Assembly: GCF_902498195.1 (NCBI RefSeq)
Contig: NZ_CABVIY010000009.1
Location: 266,977-330,976 of the forward strand
Direction: 5' to 3'
Source: Pseudomonas fluorescens
GTDB taxonomy: Bacteria > Pseudomonadota > Gammaproteobacteria > Pseudomonadales > Pseudomonadaceae
Length of the DNA: 64,000 nt
Shown: piece after piece, positions 33,669 through 42,337 of the stretch
Layout of the letters: every line of letters starts with the position of its first letter
Position numbering within the stretch: the stretch's first letter is position 1
The notes under the pieces: generated by a model
What the model was told of the DNA's origin: nothing
The model's input: the letters and a program-made list of their open reading frames with translations, nothing else
Databases searched by the model: none
Made by a program: the position numbers and the translations under genes

Positions 33669-33760
33669 CTGTGGGAGCGGGCTTGCTCGCGAAGGCGTCG
33701 TGTCAGTCGATGAATTTGCCGACTGACACGCCGCCTTCGCGAGCAAGCCCGCTCCCACAG
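33669..33760. repeat. REPIN-like palindrome between pgi and acsA
   Basis: Arms CTGTGGGAGCGGGCTTGCTC and complement with the inner GTGTCAGTC / GACTGACAC pair. It separates two same-strand genes. Confidence 0.9.
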
Positions 33761-33780
33761 GGGTAGCAGGTTTGTTCAGG

Positions 33781-35445
33781 TTATCCGCGGTGACGACCGC
33801 GGAAGTAGTTGATCAGCCCTTGGGTGGACGGGTCATCAGCCGGGGTTTCTTCGCTGCCGACCAGGCGGTTGTAGACGCCTTTGCCCAACTCCTTGCCCAG
33901 CTCCACGCCCCACTGATCGAAGGCGTTGATGCCCCAGATCACGCTCTGCACGAAGACTTTGTGTTCGTACATCGCCACCAGCGCACCGAGGCGACGCGGG
34001 CTGATGCGCTCGACCACCAGGGTGTTGCTCGGACGGTTGCCCGGGATCACCTTGTGCGGTGCGATTTTGTGCACTTCGGCTTCGCTCATGCCTTTGTCGC
34101 GCAATTCCGCTTCGGCTTCGGCCAGGGTCTTGCCCAGCATCAGCGCCTGGCTCTGGGACAGGCAGTTGGCGTACAGCCACTGGTGGTGGTCGGACACCGG
34201 GTTGAAACTGACGATCGGCACGATGAAGTCGGCCGGGATCAACTGGGTGCCCTGATGCAGCAACTGGTGATAGGCATGCTGGCCGTTGCAGCCCACGCCA
34301 CCCCAGATCACGGGACCTGTGTCGGTGGACACTGGCGTGCCGTCCTGGCGCACGCGCTTGCCGTTGGACTCCATGTCCAGCTGTTGCAAGTGCTTGGTGA
34401 TGTTACGCAGGTAGTGGTCATACGGCAGGATCGCGTGACTCTGCGCACCCCAGAAGTTGCCGTACCAGACACCGAGCAGGGCCAGCAGCACCGGCATGTT
34501 CTGTTCGAACGGCGCGCTCTGGAAGTGCTGGTCCATGGTGTAGGCACCGGACAGCAGTTCCTTGAAGTTCGACATGCCGATCGCCAGGGCGATGGGCAGG
34601 CCGATGGCCGACCACAGCGAGTAACGCCCGCCGACCCAGTCCCACATCGGGAAGATGTTCTCTTCGCGGATGCCGAACGCCACGGCGGCGGCGTTGTTGC
34701 TCGAAACCGCGATGAAGTGACGATGCAACTCGACTTCCGAACCGCCCTGGGCCAGGTACCAGGCACGGGCGGCCTGGGCGTTTTTCAGCGTTTCGAGGGT
34801 GTTGAAGGATTTCGACGACACGATGAACAGCGTGGTCTCGGCACGCAACTTCATCGCCAGTTCGTGGAATTCGCTGCCGTCGATGTTTGCCAGGTAATGG
34901 CAGCGCACGCCTTTCTGGGCGTAGGCCAGCAGCGCTTCGGACACCAGCTCCGGGCCGAGGAACGAGCCACCGATGCCGATGTTCACCACGTCGGTGATCG
35001 GCTTTTCGGTGTAACCGCGCCACAGGCCATCGTGGATGCGGCCCACGAGGTCGGTGATCTGGTTCAGCACCTTGTGCACTTCAGGCATCACGTTGACGCC
35101 GTTGACCGACAACTTGTCGCCGACCGGACGGCGCAGGGCCGTGTGCAGGGCCGGGCGACCTTCGGAAGCGTTGACGATTTCACCATCGAACAGCGACTTG
35201 ATCGCGCCCTTGAGGTCGACTTCGTTGGCCAGACCCACCAGCAGGTTGCGGGTCTCGGCGTTGATCAGGTTTTTCGAATAGTCGAGAAACAGGCCGCAGC
35301 TGCTGAGCGTGAATTGAGTAAAACGCTGCGGATCGGCATTGAAAGCCTCGCGCATGCTGAAATCCTGCATGGCTTGGCGGTGGTCATTCAACGCTTGCCA
35401 GGCGGGCAGAGCGGTCACGTCGTGAGGAGTGCGGTAATACGCCAT
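33781..35445 (-). CDS. pgi: Glucose-6-phosphate isomerase Pgi
   Basis: 554 residues. Signature segments GIGGSFLGPELVSEAL, FIVSSKSFNTLETL, GGRYSLWSAIGLP, GQHAYHQLLHQGT and VIWGINAFDQWGVELGK cover the phosphosugar site and catalytic residues. It interconverts glucose-6-phosphate and fructose-6-phosphate in the cytoplasm; in pseudomonads it serves mainly gluconeogenesis and the cyclic Entner-Doudoroff route. An AAAAAGGA Shine-Dalgarno precedes the ATG. Downstream of panD on the same strand. Confidence 0.96.
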   Translation of the reverse strand: MAYYRTPHDVTALPAWQALNDHRQAMQDFSMREAFNADPQRFTQFTLSSCGLFLDYSKNLINAETRNLLVGLANEVDLKGAIKSLFDGEIVNASEGRPALHTALRRPVGDKLSVNGVNVMPEVHKVLNQITDLVGRIHDGLWRGYTEKPITDVVNIGIGGSFLGPELVSEALLAYAQKGVRCHYLANIDGSEFHELAMKLRAETTLFIVSSKSFNTLETLKNAQAARAWYLAQGGSEVELHRHFIAVSSNNAAAVAFGIREENIFPMWDWVGGRYSLWSAIGLPIALAIGMSNFKELLSGAYTMDQHFQSAPFEQNMPVLLALLGVWYGNFWGAQSHAILPYDHYLRNITKHLQQLDMESNGKRVRQDGTPVSTDTGPVIWGGVGCNGQHAYHQLLHQGTQLIPADFIVPIVSFNPVSDHHQWLYANCLSQSQALMLGKTLAEAEAELRDKGMSEAEVHKIAPHKVIPGNRPSNTLVVERISPRRLGALVAMYEHKVFVQSVIWGINAFDQWGVELGKELGKGVYNRLVGSEETPADDPSTQGLINYFRGRHRG

Positions 35446-35668
35446 CGCTGCGGGTTTCCTTTTTACTTGAACGGCCTTTTGAACACAAAAAATCCCGGAG
35501 CGCTGTGGGTGGGCGTCCGGTCAACTGCGCCGACACCATTTCATGGCGCAGGGCGAATACAGTAAACCCCGCGCAATGATCTGTCTTGACTTTGTCTGAC
35601 CTGTTTCCGGTACTTTTTAGCATCAAATTCAGGAATCGTCCGACAGACGGAGGTCAGACTGCCTGCGA

Positions 35669-36049
35669 TCAGGCGACCTGGACCGGAATGGCGTTGCTGG
35701 TGTGGCTCAGTTCGTTGCCCGGCGCCATGTAGAGCATGCGCGGTTTGAAGTTGAGCAATTCGGCTTCGCTGTAGTGGGCGTAAGCGCAGATGATCACGCG
35801 GTCGCCAACCTTGGCCTTGTGCGCGGCGGCACCGTTGACCGAGATCATGCGCGAGCCTTCCTCGCCACGAATGGCGTAGGTGGTGAAGCGCTCGCCGTTG
35901 TCGACGTTGTAGATCTGGATCTGTTCGTATTCACGAATGCCGGACAGGTCCAGCCATTCGCCGTCGATGGCGCAAGAGCCTTCGTAATCGAGTACAGCGT
36001 GGGTGACTTCGGCGCGATGCAGCTTGGCTTTGAGCATGATGGCGTGCAT
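35669..36049 (-). CDS. panD: Aspartate 1-decarboxylase proenzyme PanD
   Basis: 126 residues. The self-cleavage site is EGSCAID; cleavage between G24 and S25 makes the pyruvoyl group. The NGAAAHKA motif is typical. It makes beta-alanine from aspartate for pantothenate. The start is MHAIMLKAKLHRAE. It lies downstream of panC but is separated by a REPIN, so panD may be partly uncoupled from panBC. Confidence 0.95.
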   Translation of the reverse strand: MHAIMLKAKLHRAEVTHAVLDYEGSCAIDGEWLDLSGIREYEQIQIYNVDNGERFTTYAIRGEEGSRMISVNGAAAHKAKVGDRVIICAYAHYSEAELLNFKPRMLYMAPGNELSHTSNAIPVQVA

Positions 36050-36129
36050 GAGGGTTTTCCCAGGTCGGTGGGCAAATGGCCCGAAGGGTTTATGGATGGA
36101 GTACGCAATGGAATCCAACGGGTATCCAA

Positions 36130-36220
36130 TGTGGGAGCGGGCTTGCTCGCGAATGCGGTGTGTCAGTCAGAAATGATGCCGACTGACACACTGCATTCGC
36201 GATGCAAGCCCGCTCCCACA
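36130..36220. repeat. REPIN-like palindrome inside the pan gene block
   Basis: Arms TGTGGGAGCGGGCTTGCTCG and a complement with one inserted base, enclosing TGTCAGTC / GACTGACA. It sits between panC and panD, where it could end or stabilise the panBC transcript. Confidence 0.88.
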
Positions 36221-36233
36221 GGAATTGCGGTGC

Positions 36234-37094
36234 TCAGGCGGGGGTATCGAGGTTCAGGTGCAGGTTGTCGATCAACCGCGTCGTCCCGAGGAACGCCGCC
36301 ACCAGAATCACCAGGTCCCGATCCTCGGGAGTCGCCGGGCGCAATGTCAGGGCGTGGCGAATTTCCAGGTAGTCCGGGCGCAAGCCGGCGGCTTCGAGCT
36401 GCTTGATCTGCGCACTGATCAGCGCCGGGAAATCCTGCTCGCCCTGCTTGATCGATGCGGCGATCTCGCTCAGGGTGCGATACACAATCGGTGCGACCGC
36501 GCGCTGCTCTTCGCTGAGGAAGCCGTTGCGCGAAGACAACGCCAGGCCATCGGCCGCACGGACCGTCGGCTCGCCGATGATCTGGATCGGCATGTTCAGG
36601 TCGTGGACCAGGGCGCGGATAACGGCGAGTTGCTGGAAGTCTTTCTGGCCGAAAATCGCCAGGTCCGGCTGGACCATGTTGAACAGCTTGCTGACCACGG
36701 TCGCCACGCCTTCGAAATGCCCCGGACGGCTGGCGCCGCACAGGCCTTCGGACAATTGCGGGACGCTGACGCGCGTCTGGCCGGCCATGCCGTCGGGATA
36801 CATCTCTTCGACTGTCGGCGCGAACAGCAGGTCGCAGCCGGCTTCAAGCAGTTTTTCCTGGTCGGCGGCGAGGGTGCGCGGGTATTTGTCGAGGTCTTCG
36901 CCGGCGCCGAATTGCAGCGGGTTGACGAAGATACTGGCGACCACGAAATCGACCCGCTGGGTAGCCTTGGTGATCAGCGCGACGTGACCGCTGTGCAGGT
37001 TGCCCATGGTCGGCACGAAGCCGATGCGCTTGCCTTCGTTACGGGCACGGGCCACGGCGGCCCGCAGTTCGCGGACGGTTTTTACGGTGTTCAT
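36234..37094 (-). CDS. panC: Pantothenate synthetase PanC
   Basis: 286 residues. VPTMGNLHSGHVALI carries the HxGH nucleotide motif, IFGQKDFQQLAVI and ALSSRNGFLS are further active-site segments. It joins pantoate and beta-alanine using ATP. The start overlaps the panB stop by 4 bases, so panB-panC are coupled. Confidence 0.96.
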   Translation of the reverse strand: MNTVKTVRELRAAVARARNEGKRIGFVPTMGNLHSGHVALITKATQRVDFVVASIFVNPLQFGAGEDLDKYPRTLAADQEKLLEAGCDLLFAPTVEEMYPDGMAGQTRVSVPQLSEGLCGASRPGHFEGVATVVSKLFNMVQPDLAIFGQKDFQQLAVIRALVHDLNMPIQIIGEPTVRAADGLALSSRNGFLSEEQRAVAPIVYRTLSEIAASIKQGEQDFPALISAQIKQLEAAGLRPDYLEIRHALTLRPATPEDRDLVILVAAFLGTTRLIDNLHLNLDTPA

Positions 37095-37891
37095 GCAGAG
37101 AATCCATGTTCGATGCCAGGGAAGGTCGCCGCTTTGACTTCAGTGACGTAGGCGCTCAAGGCGGCGTGAATGCTGTCCTGGCCGGCCATGAAGTTCTTCA
37201 CGAATTTGGGTACCCGACCGGTGATGGACAGGCCCAGCATGTCGTGCAGGACCAGTACCTGGCCGTCGGTGCGATGGCCGGCGCCGATACCGATCACCGG
37301 AATCTTCACTGCCTGGGTGATCTCTTCGGCCAGCTCGCTTGGCACGCACTCGAGCAACAGCATCGCCGCGCCGGCCTGTTCCAGGGAAATCGCATCGGCA
37401 CGCATCTGGCGCGCCTGGTTTTCATTGCGGCCCTGGACCTTGTACCCGCCGAGGATGTTCACCGATTGCGGCGTCAGGCCCATGTGTGCGCACACCGGGA
37501 TACCACGCTCGGCGAGCAGGCGAATCGAGTCGGCCAGCCACAATGCCCCTTCGACCTTGACCATGTGCGCACCGGCCTGCATCAACAGGGCACTGTTGGT
37601 CATGGCTTGTTCGGGGGTGGCATAGGCCATGAAGGGCAGGTCGGCGAGGATCAACGCGTCGGTGTTACCGCGTTTTACGCTGGCCACGTGGTAAGCCATT
37701 TCGGCGGTGGTGACCGGCAGGGTGCTGTCGTGACCTTGCAAAACCATGCCGAGGGAGTCGCCCACCAGCAGCACTTCGACGCCAGCCTGGTTGCAGGCGT
37801 GGGCGAAGGTCGCGTCATAGCAGGTCAGCATGGTGATTTTTTCACCTTTCTGCTTGAGGCTCTGGAGCGTGGTCAGGGTGATGGCTGGCAT
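37091..37891 (-). CDS. panB: Ketopantoate hydroxymethyltransferase PanB
   Basis: 266 residues. Metal and substrate motifs are TCYDATFAHACNQAG, VLLVGDSLGMVLQG, KVEGALWLADSIRLL and VIGIGAGHRTDGQVLVLHDM. It makes ketopantoate, the first committed step of pantothenate synthesis. Coupled to panC. The next upstream gene, folK, is 364 bases away across a REPIN, so panB probably has its own promoter. Confidence 0.96.
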   Translation of the reverse strand: MPAITLTTLQSLKQKGEKITMLTCYDATFAHACNQAGVEVLLVGDSLGMVLQGHDSTLPVTTAEMAYHVASVKRGNTDALILADLPFMAYATPEQAMTNSALLMQAGAHMVKVEGALWLADSIRLLAERGIPVCAHMGLTPQSVNILGGYKVQGRNENQARQMRADAISLEQAGAAMLLLECVPSELAEEITQAVKIPVIGIGAGHRTDGQVLVLHDMLGLSITGRVPKFVKNFMAGQDSIHAALSAYVTEVKAATFPGIEHGFSA

Positions 37892-38255
37892 GTCAAAAAA
37901 TCCTCGTTCAGGCGCTATGGAAACTACTGCGAGTAACGCGCGTGATTCGTCATCTACTCAGGCGCACGGTCTTTTGTCGTGCTTATAAGGCCTGGATTGC
38001 GCCCTTGCGTGCCGTGATGGCGGCAGCGGGACGCCTATAGTCGTGAGGAGAACTCGGGAAGTCAATTGCATGTGTTACCGCATTGTTACGCGGGCGGTGT
38101 TACCGAAGGGGACTGATGCGTTTCAGCAAATTCTGTAGGAGATGTTGCACATCAATGTGGGAGCGGGCTTGCTCGCTAATGGGGTGTGCCAGTCAAAAAT
38201 GGTGTCGACTGATACACCGCCTTCGCGAGCAAGCCCGCTCCCACGGGGAGTTGTG
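37892..38255. other. Non-coding stretch between panB and folK
   Basis: Holds the REPIN at 38157-38244 and presumably the panB promoter near 37900-38050. No clear -35/-10 pair, gene or terminator is visible otherwise. Confidence 0.5.
38157..38244. repeat. REPIN-like palindrome after folK
   Basis: Arms GTGGGAGCGGGCTTGCTCGC and a complement with one mismatch. The inner pair is degenerate (GTGCCAGTC / GACTGATAC). It immediately follows folK. Confidence 0.88.
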
Positions 38256-38741
38256 TCAATTTGTAGTCAGGCGTTCCAGGCCGACGAACGGGCAGGCCGC
38301 GAGCAATGCTGTGAGGCTGCGGCCATCGGCGAGGCGCAGATCCGCGGGGGCCAGTTCCGCCAGGGGATACAGCACGAAGGCCCGTTCCTGCATGTGGTAA
38401 TGCGGGACTTTGAGGCGCGGTTCGTCGATCAGGCGGTCGCCGTACAGCAGGATGTCGAGATCCAGCGTGCGCGGTCCCCAGCGCTCGAGTCGCTCGCGAC
38501 CCTGCTCGTTCTCGATGGCTTGCAGGGCATCGAGCAAGTCCAGCGGCGCCAGGGTGCTGTCGAGGGCGGCGACCGCGTTGGTGTAACGCGGTTGGCCGGG
38601 CAGCAGCGAGTCGCTTTGATAAAAGTCGGAAACGGCGACCAGTTTCGAGTGCGGCAGCTGCGCCAATGCAGCGACTGCGCTGCGCAACTGTTCGGCGGGG
38701 GCGGCGAGATTGCTGCCCATGCCGATGTAGATGCGTTCCAT
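38256..38741 (-). CDS. folK: HPPK (hydroxymethyldihydropterin pyrophosphokinase) FolK
   Basis: 161 residues. MERIYIGMGSNLAAP at the start and RWGPRTLDLDILLYGD with the metal-binding aspartates identify it. It transfers pyrophosphate to the pterin precursor of folate. It begins 3 bases after the pcnB stop; pcnB-folK is a known operon in gammaproteobacteria. Confidence 0.95.
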   Translation of the reverse strand: MERIYIGMGSNLAAPAEQLRSAVAALAQLPHSKLVAVSDFYQSDSLLPGQPRYTNAVAALDSTLAPLDLLDALQAIENEQGRERLERWGPRTLDLDILLYGDRLIDEPRLKVPHYHMQERAFVLYPLAELAPADLRLADGRSLTALLAACPFVGLERLTTN

Positions 38742-38744
38742 GGA

Positions 38745-40145
38745 TTACTCGCCCGAAGAATCCGAAACACCGGCGGTGCGCTTACGCTTGGAGCCACTGG
38801 TGCGGCGACGTTTGCGTGGTGCACCGGTGCCTTCGTCCTTGCCGCTGAGGTCGCGGATCATGTCGCGACGTTCACTGTCGTTGGCGTCTTGATAATCCGT
38901 CCACCATTCGCCCAGGCCGTCGGTCTGCTCCCCAGCGCTTTCGCGCAGCAGCAGGAAATCGTAACCGGCGCGGAACCGTGGGTTGTCCAGCAACAGGTCG
39001 GCACGTTTGCCGCTACGCCGTGGCAGGCGCTCCTGCATGTCCCAGATCTCGCGGATCGGCAGGGTGAAGCGTTTCGGAATCGCAATGCGCTGGCACTGTT
39101 CGGCAATCAGCTCGTGAGCCGCTTCCTGCATCGCCGGAATCGGTGGCATGCCACGTTCCTGCAAGCGCAGTACCCGTGCCGGCAGGGCAGGCCACAGCAG
39201 GGCCGCAAACAGGAACGCCGGCGTTACCGGTTTGTTCTGCTTGATCCGCAGGTCGGTGTTGATCAGCGCTTCGCTAATCAGGGTGTGGGTGTAGGTCGGG
39301 TTGTATTCCAGCGCCTCGGCACTGGCCGGGAACAGCGGATCGAACAGCTGCAGGTCGACCAGCATTTCGAAGGTGTCCGCGGCATGGCCGGAAAGGAACA
39401 GCTTGAGCACTTCTTCGAACAGGCGGGCTGCCGGGATCTCGCGCAGCATCGGGGCCAGGTCGCGGATCGGCAGGGCGCTGTGCTTCTCGATGCCGAAGTT
39501 CAGCTTGGCCGCGAAACGCACGGCCCGCAGCATCCGTACCGGATCTTCCTGATAGCGCTGCTTGGGATCGCCGATCAGGCGGATCAGGTGATTGCGGATG
39601 TCGTGCACGCCGTTGGCGTAATCGAGAATGCGCTCGCTGACCGGGTCGTAATAGAGGGCGTTGATGGTGAAGTCGCGACGCTGCGCGTCTTCTTCCAGGG
39701 TGCCGTAGACGTTGTCGCGCAGGATGCGCCCGCTCTCGTTGCGGGAAGACTGGTTACTGTCTTCCTCTTCGTCGTTTTGCGGGTGATTGGCGCGGAAGGT
39801 CGCGACTTCGATGATTTCGCGGCCAAAGTGGATGTGCACCAGCTTGAACCGGCGACCGATGATTCGCGCGTTGCGAAATTCGGCCCGGACTTGCTCAGGG
39901 GTGGCGCTGGTGGCGACGTCAAAGTCTTTCGGCGTGATGCCAAGCAGCATGTCGCGCACACAACCACCGACCAGATAGGCCTGGTAACCGGCGCCCTGCA
40001 GGCGTTCGACGATGTTCACCGCGTAGCGGCTGAATTGTGCCTTTTGCAGCGAATGTTGGCCGCTGTTGAGCACTTCAGGCGTGCTGCGGATGTGTTGCGT
40101 ACGACGCACGGGTGTACGGAATGACTGGAACAACTTCTTCAGCAT
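38745..40145 (-). CDS. pcnB: Poly(A) polymerase PcnB
   Basis: 466 residues. Nucleotidyltransferase signature LVGGCVRDMLLGITPKDFDVATSA at about 50-72, RRDFTINALYYD, and a strongly basic C-terminal tail (RKRRRTSGSKRKR). It adds poly(A) to RNA 3' ends and promotes decay. The start is MLKKLFQSFRTPVRR; the 171-codon extension upstream runs through CrcZ and is false. A TAGAAT -10-like box lies about 50 bases upstream. folK follows. Confidence 0.95.
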   Translation of the reverse strand: MLKKLFQSFRTPVRRTQHIRSTPEVLNSGQHSLQKAQFSRYAVNIVERLQGAGYQAYLVGGCVRDMLLGITPKDFDVATSATPEQVRAEFRNARIIGRRFKLVHIHFGREIIEVATFRANHPQNDEEEDSNQSSRNESGRILRDNVYGTLEEDAQRRDFTINALYYDPVSERILDYANGVHDIRNHLIRLIGDPKQRYQEDPVRMLRAVRFAAKLNFGIEKHSALPIRDLAPMLREIPAARLFEEVLKLFLSGHAADTFEMLVDLQLFDPLFPASAEALEYNPTYTHTLISEALINTDLRIKQNKPVTPAFLFAALLWPALPARVLRLQERGMPPIPAMQEAAHELIAEQCQRIAIPKRFTLPIREIWDMQERLPRRSGKRADLLLDNPRFRAGYDFLLLRESAGEQTDGLGEWWTDYQDANDSERRDMIRDLSGKDEGTGAPRKRRRTSGSKRKRTAGVSDSSGE

Positions 40146-40307
40146 GGGATGCACTGTTTGAAGGAATGTTCGGCCAAAACGAAGAATGACCGCATGATGG
40201 GCGGGGATTCTAGCATTTAGTCGGGGGATGGTGTAGGACGCAGGAGATTTGAGCTGTAGGCCGCACGTTTCAAGGCAGCGGCGGGCGTGAAGCGGTTTCT
40301 GAATCGC

Positions 40308-40678
40308 GGAAACTACAAGGGGAGCCGAAGCTCCCCAAGAAGTAGTTGCATGCTCTATTTTTGTTATTGGTTTCGGGCTTCTTGTTTTTGTTGAGTGCCC
40401 ACGCCATGAAGCTTCCTTCATGACCCTCCCAATTGGGAGCCAAGAGCAAACGGATTGCTTTGGTCGCTGAATTGCAGTGATCTCTCGATCCAACCAGTAC
40501 AGGCTCTGTCTTATGACAGTTTTTTGTTGTTCTCGGCCTGGTCGTGGGGCAAGCCCCAAATACAACGCCTCTCCAAAAGAATCAGTTAGCTGCGCCTCTC
40601 GCCGTCTTGTTTTTATTGTGCGTGAGTCGATTCGTCTTATTTTTATTGTCTTGTGCATTGCTTGTTATTGTTCTTGTA
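40308..40678 (-). ncRNA. crcZ: Small RNA CrcZ (sequesters Hfq/Crc)
   Basis: About 370 bases between cbrB and pcnB, the same place and nearly the same length as CrcZ of P. putida. The minus strand carries six A-rich clusters of the AAnAAnAA type at 40662-40675, 40637-40647, 40607-40617, 40524-40531, 40379-40392 and 40358-40368. It begins just after a sigma-54 promoter and ends near the GGGGAGC/GCTCCCC hairpin with a UUCG loop (40319-40336). CrcZ binds Hfq with Crc and relieves catabolite repression when CbrB is active. Ends are estimates from the promoter and hairpin. Confidence 0.9.
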
Positions 40679-40688
40679 TCAAACATAT

Positions 40689-40704
40689 AGCAGGGTGCGT
40701 GCCA
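40689..40704 (-). promoter_or_regulatory. Sigma-54 (-24/-12) promoter of crcZ
   Basis: On the minus strand TGGCACGCACCCTGCT matches TGGCACG-N4-TTGCA except at one base, with correct spacing. The predicted start is about 40678. CbrB, encoded just upstream, is the expected activator. Confidence 0.88.
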
Positions 40705-40763
40705 ACTTTTGCAAAGCCCAGTAAAACAAGGGGTTAGGCGATCTGGTGGGTTAAGTGCAGGCG

Positions 40764-40802
40764 AAAAAAAGCCGGGGTTTCGTTACCGTAAGCCCCGGCT
40801 TC
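40764..40802 (-). terminator. Terminator of cbrB
   Basis: Minus-strand hairpin AAGCCGGGGCTT / AAACCCCGGCTT followed by seven T, about 75 bases past the cbrB stop and before the crcZ promoter. It separates the cbrXAB transcript from crcZ. Confidence 0.85.
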
Positions 40803-40875
40803 TGTTACGTGAAAAATCTGAGGTAACAGTTTTTTCACAAAGTCACGTGTTACCCACACATCAGACAGGGACGGT

Positions 40876-42315
40876 TCAGCTTTCGCTGGCGACCCCGGTC
40901 TTGCGCCGTGGAATGCCCAGGCGTTGACGGCGTTCCCACAGGCACTTGCGGCTGACCCCGAGTTTGCGGGCCAGTTCGGTTTCGGTCATGTGGTCCTGAT
41001 GCTCAAGCACGAAATGCTGGAAATAGTCTTCCAGGGACAGGTCTTCGGTCGGTTCGTGGTTGTTGTTACCGGCGTTATTGTTGCCCTGTTGCGGGGGCAG
41101 TCCGATGAATTCGTCGTCTTCCAGATCGCCCAGTTCGATGTCGATACCCAGCAGCTCGGCGGAAATCTCCGGGCTCTCACACAGGATCACGGCGCGCTCG
41201 ACGGCGTTTTCCAGTTCGCGAACGTTGCCCGGCCATGAGTAATGGCGAATGGCTTGTTCGGCGTCCGGGGCGAATTTCAGGTCGGTGCGATTGATCCGCG
41301 CGCTCTGCCGCGCGAGGAACGCATTGGCAATTTCGTTGACGTCGGCACCGCGCTCGCGCAGGGCCGGCAATTTCAGGGCGATCACGTGGAGGCGGTAGTA
41401 CAAGTCTTCACGGAACTGGCCGATCTTCGCCAGGCTCTTGAGGTCGCGGTGAGTCGCCGCGATCAGGCGCACATCGACCTTTTGCGACTGCACCGAGCCG
41501 ACCCGCCGAATCTCGCCTTCCTGGAGCACGCGCAACAGACGTGCCTGGGCTTCCAGTGGCAGTTCGCCAATTTCGTCGAGGAACAGGGTGCCGCCGTCCG
41601 CGGCTTCCACCAGGCCGGCACGCCCGGCACTGGCACCGGTGAACGCGCCTTTTTCGTGGCCGAACAGTTCGGACTCGATCAGGCTTTCCGGAATGGCCGC
41701 GCAGTTCACCGAAATCATCGGTGCCTTGGCGCGTTTGGACAGGTTGTGCAGGGCGCGCGCTACCAGTTCCTTACCGGTGCCGGACTCACCCTGGATCAGC
41801 ACGTTGGAATCCGTTGGCGCGACCTTGCGGATCTTGCCGTACAGATCCTGCATCGGTGGACACGAGCCGATGATGCCGATCTCGCCGTTGCTGTTATCGA
41901 TACCGGTTTTCGCCGCGCCATTGGCGACTTTGCCGGCCACCGGTTCGCCGCTGGCTTGCACTGATTGACGATCGCGCAGGATGCGCGCAACCGCCTGCAG
42001 CATTTCATCGTGATCGAAAGGCTTGGCGATGTAATCCACCGCGCCCATCTTCATCGAGTCCACCGCTGAGCGCAGGCTGGCGTAGCTGGTCATGATCAGC
42101 ACCGGAGTGCCCTGGCCCAGTTTGATCAGTTCGGTGCCCGGGGCGCCAGGCAGGCGCAGGTCACTGACGATCAGGTCGAATGTGGGAATGGTGAAGCGTT
42201 CTTGTGCTTCCTGCACTGAACCGGCCTCGCTGACCTGGTACTGGTTACGTTCCAGCAGGCGGCGCAAGGCGGAGCGGATGATGGTTTCGTCTTCGACGAT
42301 CAAAATGTGCGGCAT
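40876..42315 (-). CDS. cbrB: Response regulator CbrB (sigma-54 activator)
   Basis: 479 residues. Receiver domain with D52 in LIVSDLRLPG, AAA+ domain with GESGTGKE and a canonical GAFTGA loop (FGHEKGAFTGA), a Gln/Asn-rich linker near 415-430 and a Fis-type helix-turn-helix (TETELARKLGVSRKCLWERRQ). It activates crcZ and genes for use of amino acids and other carbon sources, with sigma-54. It follows cbrA by 22 bases. Confidence 0.96.
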   Translation of the reverse strand: MPHILIVEDETIIRSALRRLLERNQYQVSEAGSVQEAQERFTIPTFDLIVSDLRLPGAPGTELIKLGQGTPVLIMTSYASLRSAVDSMKMGAVDYIAKPFDHDEMLQAVARILRDRQSVQASGEPVAGKVANGAAKTGIDNSNGEIGIIGSCPPMQDLYGKIRKVAPTDSNVLIQGESGTGKELVARALHNLSKRAKAPMISVNCAAIPESLIESELFGHEKGAFTGASAGRAGLVEAADGGTLFLDEIGELPLEAQARLLRVLQEGEIRRVGSVQSQKVDVRLIAATHRDLKSLAKIGQFREDLYYRLHVIALKLPALRERGADVNEIANAFLARQSARINRTDLKFAPDAEQAIRHYSWPGNVRELENAVERAVILCESPEISAELLGIDIELGDLEDDEFIGLPPQQGNNNAGNNNHEPTEDLSLEDYFQHFVLEHQDHMTETELARKLGVSRKCLWERRQRLGIPRRKTGVASES

Positions 42316-42337
42316 TGATTCGATACTCTCGACGGTC

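Noticed and set aside
40146..40658. 171-codon N-terminal extension of PcnB
   Set aside because: It lies inside CrcZ and the pcnB leader and has no similarity to PcnB; the real start precedes the nucleotidyltransferase domain by about 50 residues.
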